A DNA stretch of 64,000 nucleotides, from positions 62,001-126,000 of the forward strand of contig CALRPI020000002.1 in assembly GCA_943370025.1 (NCBI GenBank), in the 5' to 3' direction. Under the pieces are notes generated by a model, which was not told the origin of the DNA, ran no database searches, and worked only from the letters and a program-made list of their open reading frames with translations. Of the stretch, positions 41,758 through 48,974 are shown in pieces. This DNA comes from JAAUUE01 sp943370025 (GTDB taxonomy: Bacteria; Cyanobacteriota; Cyanobacteriia; Cyanobacteriales; JAAUUE01). The position numbers and the translations under genes are program-made. Positions within the stretch are counted from its first letter, which is position 1. Each line of letters opens with the position of its first letter.

Positions 41758-43185
41758 ATGACTTATACGCAATCAAAAACTCAAACTAAAGGTTACAACG
41801 CTGGTGTGCAGGATTATCGCCTGACCTACTACATGCCAGATTATACTCCCAAAGATACAGATATTCTAGCTGCTTTTCGGGTAACACCCCAGCCCGGCGT
41901 ACCCCCAGAAGAAGCTGGTGCTGCCGTAGCTGCGGAATCCTCTACTGGAACCTGGACAACTGTATGGACAGACCTCCTGACCGACTTGGATCGCTACAAA
42001 GGTCGTTGCTACGACATCGAGCCAGTTCCCGGTGAAGACAACCAATTTATTTGCTTTATTGCCTATCCTTTAGACTTGTTTGAAGAAGGTTCCGTCACCA
42101 ACTTGCTCACCTCCTTGGTGGGTAACGTGTTTGGTTTCAAGGCTCTTCGTGCTCTACGTTTAGAAGATCTACGGATTCCGATTGCTTACCTCAAGACTTT
42201 CCAAGGTCCTCCCCACGGGATTCAGGTTGAGCGGGACAAGTTGAACAAGTATGGTCGTCCTCTTTTGGGTTGCACCATCAAACCAAAACTAGGTCTATCT
42301 GCGAAGAACTACGGTCGGGCTGTATATGAAGTTCTCCGTGGTGGTCTAGATTTCACCAAAGATGATGAAAACATCAACTCTCAACCTTTTATGCGTTGGC
42401 GCGATCGCTTCCTGTTCGTTCAAGAAGCCATCGATAAAGCCCAAGCAGAAACCGGCGAAATCAAAGGTCACTACCTAAACGTAACTGCTCCTACCTGCGA
42501 AGAAATGATGGAACGGGCCGAATTTGCTAAAGAAATTGGCACCCCGATCATCATGCATGACTACCTAACCGGTGGTTTCACAGCTAACACTTCCCTAGCT
42601 AAATGGTGCCGCCGCAATGGCGTATTGCTCCACATCCACAGAGCTATGCACGCAGTAATCGATCGCCAAAAAAATCACGGGATCCACTTCCGGGTCTTGG
42701 CTAAGTGCTTACGGATGTCTGGTGGTGATCACCTCCACTCCGGTACCGTTGTTGGTAAGCTTGAAGGCGAAAAAGGAATTACCATGGGCTTCGTTGACCT
42801 CATGCGGGAAGACCACATCGAAGAAGACCGCAGCCGGGGTATTTACTTTACCCAAGACTGGGCTTCCATGCCCGGTGTTATGCCCGTAGCTTCCGGTGGG
42901 ATCCATATTTGGCACATGCCTGCTCTGGTGGAAATCTTTGGTGATGATTCTTGCCTCCAGTTTGGTGGTGGAACCTTGGGTCACCCTTGGGGTAATGCTC
43001 CCGGAGCCACAGCTAACCGCGTAGCTCTAGAAGCTTGTGTTCAAGCTCGGAACGAAGGTCGTGACCTGATGCGTGAAGGCGGCGACATCATTCGTGAAGC
43101 TTGCAAGTGGAGCCCAGACCTAGCTGTAGCTTGTGAACTATGGAAAGAAATTAAGTTTGAGTTTGAAGCAATGGATACCGTCTGA
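41758..43185 (+). CDS. rbcL: Ribulose-1,5-bisphosphate carboxylase/oxygenase large subunit (form IB)
   Basis: Catalytic large subunit of carboxysomal RuBisCO, 475 aa. Active-site elements are all present: TVWTDLLTDLDRYKGRCYDI, GCTIKPKLGLSAKNYGRA (catalytic Lys), GGLDFTKDDENIN (carbamylated Lys and metal-binding Asp/Glu), HRAMHAVIDRQ, SGGDHLHSGTVVGKLEGE (loop 6) and HMPALVEIFGDDSCLQFGGG. N-terminus MTYTQSKTQTKGYNAGVQ is cyanobacterial. First gene of rbcL-rbcX-rbcS. Codon use is strongly optimised, as expected for high expression. Confidence 0.99.
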   Translation: MTYTQSKTQTKGYNAGVQDYRLTYYMPDYTPKDTDILAAFRVTPQPGVPPEEAGAAVAAESSTGTWTTVWTDLLTDLDRYKGRCYDIEPVPGEDNQFICFIAYPLDLFEEGSVTNLLTSLVGNVFGFKALRALRLEDLRIPIAYLKTFQGPPHGIQVERDKLNKYGRPLLGCTIKPKLGLSAKNYGRAVYEVLRGGLDFTKDDENINSQPFMRWRDRFLFVQEAIDKAQAETGEIKGHYLNVTAPTCEEMMERAEFAKEIGTPIIMHDYLTGGFTANTSLAKWCRRNGVLLHIHRAMHAVIDRQKNHGIHFRVLAKCLRMSGGDHLHSGTVVGKLEGEKGITMGFVDLMREDHIEEDRSRGIYFTQDWASMPGVMPVASGGIHIWHMPALVEIFGDDSCLQFGGGTLGHPWGNAPGATANRVALEACVQARNEGRDLMREGGDIIREACKWSPDLAVACELWKEIKFEFEAMDTV

Positions 43186-43288
43186 TCTGGAAACGATCAG
43201 GATTTAAGCAAGTGGAGATGGTGCAAGCACTCTCCACCGACAGAATCTCCATATCCTAACTCCTAACTATATCGGCTGAGGTCAGGTC

Positions 43289-43663
43289 ATGGATTTAAAG
43301 CAAATTGCCAAGGAAACTGCCAAGGTTTTGACTAGCTACCTGACCTATCAGGCTTTACGAACAGTATTAGCTCAATTAACTGAAAACAATCCGCCTTTAG
43401 CAATATGGCTCAATGAATTTTCTGCCAGCCATAGTATTCAAGACGGAGATGCTTATCTAGAAGCTTTATTGCAGGTAGAATCAGAAACTGCTTTGCGAAT
43501 TATGACAGTGCGGCAACATTTAGCGGAGGAGATCGCCGAGTTCTTACCAGAGATGGTACAGACGAGCATCCAAAGTTCTAATATTGCTCACCGCCGTCGG
43601 CATCTAGAAAAGTTAAGTGGGTTAGTCTCGCCTGATCTGTCCTCAGAAACCTTAGCCGATTAA
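43289..43663 (+). CDS. rbcX: RuBisCO assembly chaperone RbcX
   Basis: All-helical homodimeric chaperone of 124 aa that binds the C-terminal peptide of RbcL to promote L8 assembly. Recognisable: the DLKQIAKETAKVLTSYLTYQ start, VLAQLTENNPPLAIWLNEF, DGDAYLEALLQ and RIMTVRQHLAEEIAEFLPEM. Located between rbcL and rbcS in the classical order, with a 103-bp gap after rbcL. Length is normal. Confidence 0.97.
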   Translation: MDLKQIAKETAKVLTSYLTYQALRTVLAQLTENNPPLAIWLNEFSASHSIQDGDAYLEALLQVESETALRIMTVRQHLAEEIAEFLPEMVQTSIQSSNIAHRRRHLEKLSGLVSPDLSSETLAD

Positions 43664-43733
43664 TATCGATCGCCCAAATCATCCGGATCAACCGGACATC
43701 TCTAAAAATTGAGAATTTTCCAAGGAATAAATT

Positions 43734-44075
43734 ATGAAGACCCTACCTAAAGAGATACGTTTCGAGACCCTTTCCTATCTACCACCCCTGAGCGATGCCC
43801 AAATTGGTCGTCAAGTTCAATATATCTTGGATCAAGGTTATATTCCTGCTGTGGAATTTAATGAAAGCTCTGCTCCTGAAGTTCGTTACTGGACTATGTG
43901 GAAATTGCCCCTCTTCGGCGCTCGTTCTGTCCAAGAAGTCATGAGTGAAGTAGATGGTTGCCGTTCTGAATACCGCAATTGTTTTGTCCGAGTTGTAGGT
44001 TTTGACAACGTTAAGCAGTGCCAAGTTCTCAGCTTTATCGTCTACAAGCCTAACGCTACCAATACCTATCGGTAA
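43734..44075 (+). CDS. rbcS: RuBisCO small subunit
   Basis: Small subunit of form IB RuBisCO, 113 aa. Starts MKTLPKEIRFETLSYLPPLS, with QVQYILDQGYIPAVEFNE, YWTMWKLPLFG and the C-terminal YRNCFVRVVGFDNVKQCQ, the standard cyanobacterial sequence. Last gene of the rbc cluster; a very strong terminator follows 26 bp downstream. Confidence 0.99.
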   Translation: MKTLPKEIRFETLSYLPPLSDAQIGRQVQYILDQGYIPAVEFNESSAPEVRYWTMWKLPLFGARSVQEVMSEVDGCRSEYRNCFVRVVGFDNVKQCQVLSFIVYKPNATNTYR

Positions 44076-44101
44076 GTTCAAGCTAAACTCCCTAAGCTCA
44101 T

Positions 44102-44142
44102 AACAGAAAAGAACTCGCACATAGTGCGAGTTCTTTTCTGTT
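44102..44142 (+). terminator. Terminator of the rbcLXS operon
   Basis: A perfect 19-bp stem (AACAGAAAAGAACTCGCAC) with a 3-nt loop and the T-rich complementary arm GTTCTTTTCTGTT. It lies directly after rbcS. Confidence 0.88.
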
Positions 44143-44245
44143 AATGGGTAGTCAAGGAGATTTTGGCGGGCTTCGACTTCGCTCAGCCCTCCAAGATATA
44201 CTCGTTAAAGTGGTGAGAATAGTGCAATTGCATAAATCCTTTAGT

Positions 44246-44509
44246 TTAAGCAGCTAAGGGCGATCGCTCTTGACCCATTTCTCGATGTTTGGGGACAACT
44301 GGAGCCAGTTCCATCTCTTCTACCACTTTTTCTAATACTTGGACTTCAATTTTGACCGAGACTAAATAGGTTCCCTCCTCTTCGCCTACTGCTTCGGCAA
44401 TAACTTGGGCAAATTCTGGACGGTGGGCAGTGATGGGGTGACTAAGGACGCAACGATTCCAATCATACTCAGCTTCAGGATTAATCGAGAGAATGTAGTG
44501 ATTAGTCAT
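44246..44509 (-). CDS. Hypothetical protein
   Basis: An 87-aa soluble acidic protein (MTNHYILSINPEAEYDWNRC at the start, VIAEAVGEEEGTYLVSVKIE in the middle). A GAGG lies 8 nt before the ATG. It is convergent with rbcS and separated from it by the terminator. No family recognised and no catalytic motif seen. Confidence 0.58.
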   Translation of the reverse strand: MTNHYILSINPEAEYDWNRCVLSHPITAHRPEFAQVIAEAVGEEEGTYLVSVKIEVQVLEKVVEEMELAPVVPKHREMGQERSPLAA

Positions 44510-44626
44510 GGCAGTAACCTCATAGTTTCCGGGATTTGCTTGGTGTGGGGAATAGCAGCACGTACTTCATTCCATACCCTTATTATAGTACAAATAAACT
44601 AGTTAAATCTCTCTTTTCTAAAATAT

Positions 44627-45931
44627 ATGACCCATTTCGGCATTATTTGTCCATCAGCGATCGGTCACCTTAACCCTATGTGTGCCTTGGGACGAGAATT
44701 ACAAAGACGAAATCATCAGGTCACTTTATTTGGCATTCCTGATGTTCGCTCTAAAATCATCAACTCTGGCTTGGATTTTAAGATGATTGGCGAAGCGGAA
44801 TTTCCTCCTAGTAGTTTAGAGCGCACCTATAAACAGTTAGGAGAAATGAGCGGCATTCCAGCATTCAGATTTACCGCTAATTGGATCCAACAGGAAACTA
44901 TGATGGTCTTGAAAGAACTCCCAAACGTCCTGAAAACTATGGATGTAGAAGCATTGCTAGTAGATCAAGGTTCCGCCGCTGGTAGCACTGTTGCCGAAAT
45001 TAGGAATATTCCCTTTATTACTATTTGTAATGCCTTGTTATTTAACTGGGAATCCGGTGTTCCACCCTTGTTTACTAGTTGGAGCTATAGCCCTCGATGG
45101 TGGGCTACTCTGCGAAATCAGGTAGGAAACTTTTTTATCGATCGCCTTTCTCAACCAATCTGCAAACTCGTCAACCACAAACGGGAGCAATGGAATTTAA
45201 CACCCTACTCAAGTATCAAAGATTTTTACTCTCCCCTTGCTCAAATCTGCCAACTACCCCCAGACTTTGATTTTCCAAGAAAAGAACTGCCTCAGCAGTT
45301 CCATTACCTTGGCTCTTTTAAAGACCCCTCAGGTTTAGAACCTGTATCCTTTTCTTCTGTGCCTTTTCCCTTTGAAAAATTGACAGGTCAGCCTTTAATT
45401 TATGTTTCTTTAGGAACTTTACAAAATCGCCAATGGGAGATTTTTCAAACTATCGCCGCAGCCTGTATAGGGCATAACACTCAAACAGTCATATCTCTAG
45501 CGAACCCTAATCTCCAAGCCTGTGATCTAAATTTACCGGGTTCGCCTTTAGTAGTTCCCTATGCTCCCCAACAACAGTTAATCAAAAAAGCAGCCTTAGT
45601 GATTACCCATGCTGGCATGAATACAACTTTAGAAGCTTTAAGCAGTGGTGTTCCGCTGGTAGCGATTCCCATGACTAATGATCAACCGGGGATTGCCAGC
45701 CGGATTGCTTGGGCAGGTTGTGGTGAAGTTATCTCCCTCAAGCGTTTAAATGTGCCTCGATTGCGCCATATTATCCACCAAGTATTAACAAAAGACACTT
45801 ACAAACAAAATGCCCTGCGGTTGCAACATAGTATTAGTCATGCTGGGGGTGTCGATCGAGCTGCGGATATTATCGAACAAGCAATTTTCTCAGGACAGCC
45901 CGTCCTAGCAGATACAGAACTTTCCATGTGA
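44627..45931 (+). CDS. GT1 family (UGT-like) glycosyltransferase
   Basis: GT-B fold glycosyltransferase of 434 aa, related to macrolide/UDP-glycosyltransferases and to zeaxanthin glucosyltransferase CrtX. N-terminal HFGIICPSAIGHLNPMCALG is the acceptor-domain start. YVSLGTLQNRQWEIFQTIAA and the signature THAGMNTTLEALSSGVPLVA...PMTNDQPGIASRI bind the nucleotide sugar. No membrane segment. It could glycosylate a carotenoid or lipid; the acceptor is not certain. The YgjP-like gene follows 16 bp downstream. Confidence 0.88.
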   Translation: MTHFGIICPSAIGHLNPMCALGRELQRRNHQVTLFGIPDVRSKIINSGLDFKMIGEAEFPPSSLERTYKQLGEMSGIPAFRFTANWIQQETMMVLKELPNVLKTMDVEALLVDQGSAAGSTVAEIRNIPFITICNALLFNWESGVPPLFTSWSYSPRWWATLRNQVGNFFIDRLSQPICKLVNHKREQWNLTPYSSIKDFYSPLAQICQLPPDFDFPRKELPQQFHYLGSFKDPSGLEPVSFSSVPFPFEKLTGQPLIYVSLGTLQNRQWEIFQTIAAACIGHNTQTVISLANPNLQACDLNLPGSPLVVPYAPQQQLIKKAALVITHAGMNTTLEALSSGVPLVAIPMTNDQPGIASRIAWAGCGEVISLKRLNVPRLRHIIHQVLTKDTYKQNALRLQHSISHAGGVDRAADIIEQAIFSGQPVLADTELSM

Positions 45932-45947
45932 ATGGAATACGCTATCT

Positions 45948-46691
45948 ATGACTTCTACAAACAATACGGGAAAAGTTTTTATTGACAACCTAAAAATCGT
46001 GACACATTTAATTATCCAAAACATCCCTATCAAAATTGTGCGGAAATCCATTAAGAATCTATCTATTAGAATCTATCCACCTGAAGGGAATGTCCAAGTT
46101 AGTTCCCCTTTATATTTTACTGATGAGCAGATCCGGCTGGCAGTAGTTTCTCGGATTGATTGGATTAAAAAACATCAAGCCAATTGTCAAGCCCAACCCC
46201 GTCGGTTATCCCCGGAATTAATATCTGGGGAAAGCCATTATATTTTTGGATATTGCTATCGGTTGGAAGTGATTGGATGTCAAGGACAGCATAGGGTAGT
46301 TGTTCTAGATAATAGTCGTCTTCAGTTATTTGTGAACCCCGGTACATCTATGAAAAATAGAGCCTTAGTTTTAAATAAGTTTTACCGAGAACAACTTAAA
46401 CTGAAAATCCCCGATTTACTCGATAAATGGCAAGAAATCATTGGTGAACAGGTAGCAGAGTGGGGCATTAAGCAGATGAAAACTAGGTGGGGAAGTTGTA
46501 ATATTCAAAAACGGCGGATCTGGTTGAGTTTGGAATTGGCAAAGAAACCGATCGAGTGTCTTGAATATGTCCTAGTTCATGAGTTGGTTCATCTTTTAGA
46601 AAGGCATCATAATCAGAGATTTAAAGCCTACATGAATAAATATTTACCCCAATGGCGGCAGTGTCATGACATTTTGCATCGGGAAATCTAG
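45948..46691 (+). CDS. YgjP/DUF45-type metallopeptidase-like protein
   Basis: A 247-aa protein of the DUF45/YgjP (M48-like) group. The zinc motif HELVHLLERHHNQRF gives HExxH plus a downstream Asn/Arg. The preceding MKTRWGSCNIQKRRIWLSLE and the ending YLPQWRQCHDILHREI are family signatures. N-terminal half (LIIQNIPIKIVRKSIKNLSI) matches the usual beta-rich start. Cytosolic. Such genes often sit near restriction-modification loci, but none is here. Substrate unknown. Confidence 0.87.
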   Translation: MTSTNNTGKVFIDNLKIVTHLIIQNIPIKIVRKSIKNLSIRIYPPEGNVQVSSPLYFTDEQIRLAVVSRIDWIKKHQANCQAQPRRLSPELISGESHYIFGYCYRLEVIGCQGQHRVVVLDNSRLQLFVNPGTSMKNRALVLNKFYREQLKLKIPDLLDKWQEIIGEQVAEWGIKQMKTRWGSCNIQKRRIWLSLELAKKPIECLEYVLVHELVHLLERHHNQRFKAYMNKYLPQWRQCHDILHREI

Positions 46692-46812
46692 AGAGTTTCA
46701 GATATTTTTGCGGACTTCAGCTACGCTCAGCCTGCAAAAATCGAGGCAAAATCTGAGGGAAATGTTAGGCTTTTAGAGTATACCACCTACTAATTTGCAG
46801 GGAGTGAATCTT

Positions 46813-48312
46813 ATGTCTACGGAAAATGGGGTGATGATGCAGTACTTCCATTGGTACAATCCTGCCGATGGAAACCTGTGGAAACAAGTAGCAGAACAGG
46901 CAGAAGAACTGGCAGCAAAGGGTTTTACTTCCCTCTGGCTCCCCCCCGCCTACAAGGGAACTGGTGGCGGCTTAGATGTGGGCTATGGGGTTTACGACAT
47001 ATTTGACCTTGGTGAATTTGACCAAAAAGGCTCCGTGCGTACCAAGTACGGCACTAAGGATGAGTATATCCATGCGATTAAAACCGCCCAAAAGCACGGG
47101 ATTCAGATCTATGCCGATGTGGTTTTTAATCATCGTCTAGGAGCAGATCAGGAAGAAGAAGCAGAGGCTACTCCCTTCGACCCGAATAATCGCAACACCC
47201 AGATCGGAGAATATCAAAAAGTTAAGGTGTGGACTCATTTCACCTTTCCGGGCAGGCTGAACAAAGAACCCTTTGATAAGGCAACTCAGTACTCTAGTCT
47301 GCAATGGCATTGGTGGCATTTTGATGCGATCGACTACAATTCCTACAACCAAGGATCGAAAGCCATTTATCTCCTCCGAGGCAAGGAGTTCGATCGCGAT
47401 GTCGACCTAGAAAAGGGCAATTTTGACTACCTCATGGGTTGCGATCTGGATATGGATCACCCGGAAGTACAGGGAGAGCTGAAATACTGGGGAGAATGGT
47501 TGCTGGATACGACTGGGGTGGATGGATTCCGGTTTGATGCGGTGAAGCACGTCCGGGCAGAATTTTTCCAAGAATGGCTAGAGCATCTGCGGAATTATAC
47601 CAAGCGGGATTTATACGCTGTCGGGGAATACTGGTCGTATGAGGTTAATGCCCTCAACCATTTTATTAGCGTCACTGATGGTAAAGTACAGCTTTTTGAT
47701 GCGCCCCTCCACTACAACTTTCATGCTGCCAGCCTTGGTGGCAGCACCTACGATCTGCGGCAGATTTTCACCAATACCCTCGTCAAAAATCAGCCCACCT
47801 TAGCAGTCACCTTGGTTGAAAACCATGATTCCCAACCCTTGCAATCTTTAGAATCTGTTGTTGAGCCTTGGTTTAAGCCCTTAGCCTATGCCCTAATTCT
47901 TTTACGGCGGGAGGGTTATCCTTGCATTTTTTATGCCGATTACTACGGTGCTCATTATAAAGATCGTGGCAGAGATGGCAATGAGTATGAGATTTGGCTG
48001 GAGAGTTTCCAAGAAATTCTGGATAAGTTCCTCTTTGCTCGTGAGACTTATTCCTATGGGGCGCAGTACGATTATTTTGACCATCCGAATACGATCGGTT
48101 GGACTCGCCTAGGGAATGAAACCCATCCGGGGGGAATGGCGGTGGTGCTAACGAATGGCAGTGATGGTTATAAATGGATGGAAATTGGGCAAATCCATAA
48201 AACCTACAAAGATATCACTGGTCATATCAAAGAAACCGTCACTACCAATGAGCATGGCTGGGCTAAGTTCCTTTGTAATGGAGGCTCTGTTTCCGTCTGG
48301 GTTCCTCAGTAG
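46813..48312 (+). CDS. Cytoplasmic alpha-amylase (GH13_5-like)
   Basis: Retaining glycoside hydrolase of 499 aa acting on alpha-1,4-glucans, probably in glycogen turnover. GH13 conserved regions: VVFNHRLGAD, GFRFDAVKH (nucleophile Asp), AVGEYWSYE (acid/base Glu) and VENHDSQP. There is no signal peptide, so it is cytosolic, like E. coli AmyA. ATG 46813 was chosen because MSTENGVMMQYFHWY is the family start and GGAG lies 9 nt upstream; an in-frame TTG occurs at 46795. Confidence 0.92.
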   Translation: MSTENGVMMQYFHWYNPADGNLWKQVAEQAEELAAKGFTSLWLPPAYKGTGGGLDVGYGVYDIFDLGEFDQKGSVRTKYGTKDEYIHAIKTAQKHGIQIYADVVFNHRLGADQEEEAEATPFDPNNRNTQIGEYQKVKVWTHFTFPGRLNKEPFDKATQYSSLQWHWWHFDAIDYNSYNQGSKAIYLLRGKEFDRDVDLEKGNFDYLMGCDLDMDHPEVQGELKYWGEWLLDTTGVDGFRFDAVKHVRAEFFQEWLEHLRNYTKRDLYAVGEYWSYEVNALNHFISVTDGKVQLFDAPLHYNFHAASLGGSTYDLRQIFTNTLVKNQPTLAVTLVENHDSQPLQSLESVVEPWFKPLAYALILLRREGYPCIFYADYYGAHYKDRGRDGNEYEIWLESFQEILDKFLFARETYSYGAQYDYFDHPNTIGWTRLGNETHPGGMAVVLTNGSDGYKWMEIGQIHKTYKDITGHIKETVTTNEHGWAKFLCNGGSVSVWVPQ

Positions 48313-48391
48313 ATTGGCAGCACTTATAAGTCTGGAGGTTTTTGCGGGCTGAGCGTAGTAGCATGACAACCTTAAGATGTTAGGTTTAACC

Positions 48392-48432
48392 TACAGTAGC
48401 TTGAGAGTGGGTGGCTACAGCCACTCTCAAAC
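48392..48432. repeat. Partial family A element (copy A7)
   Basis: TACAGTAGCTTGAGAG with hairpin GAGAGTGGGTGGC-tac-AGCCACTCTC and no right end. It abuts the transposase relic that starts at 48433. Confidence 0.5.
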
Positions 48433-48591
48433 TATGCTCAACGTTGGCGAATTGAAACCTTGTTTGGGATGTTTAAGACTAGAGGATTTTGCTTAGAGGT
48501 CATTTATTTATAAAGTGGCTAGAAGGTCTGATTTCCCGCCCCCGGCGGGGGCGGAAAATCAGACTTTAATAGTCTCTTAGAATCAACTCAT
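48433..48591 (+). pseudogene. IS4-type transposase C-terminal relic split by element E5
   Basis: The plus-strand frame from 48433 reads YAQRWRIETLFGMFKTRGFC, the conserved Y-(2)-R-(3)-E-(6)-K region of IS4-family transposases. It continues LE...; removing E5 (48496-48576) and one TTA restores C-L-E-S-T-H at the junction (family consensus RGFxLExTH). The rest of the gene is gone. It serves as an internal marker of the E5 insertion event. Confidence 0.7.
48496..48576. repeat. Miniature palindromic element, family E (copy E5)
   Basis: An 81-bp element from GAGGTCATTTATTTATAAAG to ATAGTCTC, with core GCCCCCGGCGGGGGCGG. It is flanked by TTA on both sides. Insertion into a transposase relic proves mobility and the 3-bp target duplication. 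Confidence 0.82.
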
Positions 48592-48738
48592 GTAGTAAGT
48601 GTGATTTTCTGTTGACTTGGAACTGTCGGCATTTGGCAAATGTGAACAAATTTAGTCATATCCGACGAGTAAACGTTATGCTGGGATTGTATGTGCCAAC
48701 CCCAGTCACACCATTAGAGTTAATTGGAGCGCAGAATA

Positions 48739-48906
48739 ATGAAGGATGATGCGATCGATCAAATAAATAAAGTTCGCCACATCATTTCTGAAGAGAACAG
48801 ACATGCCCCTCAGAGATTGGTAAACTATTACATCAAACTTCAAAGACAATATCCTCAACTTGCTCAGTTTGAGAAAAACCAGACAGAGATTGTTCAAGCA
48901 TCATGA
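48739..48906 (+). CDS. Hypothetical small protein
   Basis: Fifty-five residues starting MKDDAIDQINKVRHIISEEN, fully helical and charged, without a membrane segment. GGAG lies ~10 nt upstream of the ATG at 48739 (an upstream TTG at 48724 is in frame). Resembles many short cyanobacterial proteins of antitoxin-like appearance, but no toxin is adjacent. It could be a remnant. The region 48592-48738 holds no recognisable gene. Confidence 0.4.
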   Translation: MKDDAIDQINKVRHIISEENRHAPQRLVNYYIKLQRQYPQLAQFEKNQTEIVQAS

Positions 48907-48974
48907 AAACTAGTTGCTAAAGTCGCAGTAAAACATATCATTAGTAGATCTGTAAAACTTAACTTGTATCAACC

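Noticed and set aside
45948..46691. Part of a type I restriction-modification locus, as for many YgjP-like genes
   Set aside because: No hsdR, hsdM or hsdS gene is found on either side.
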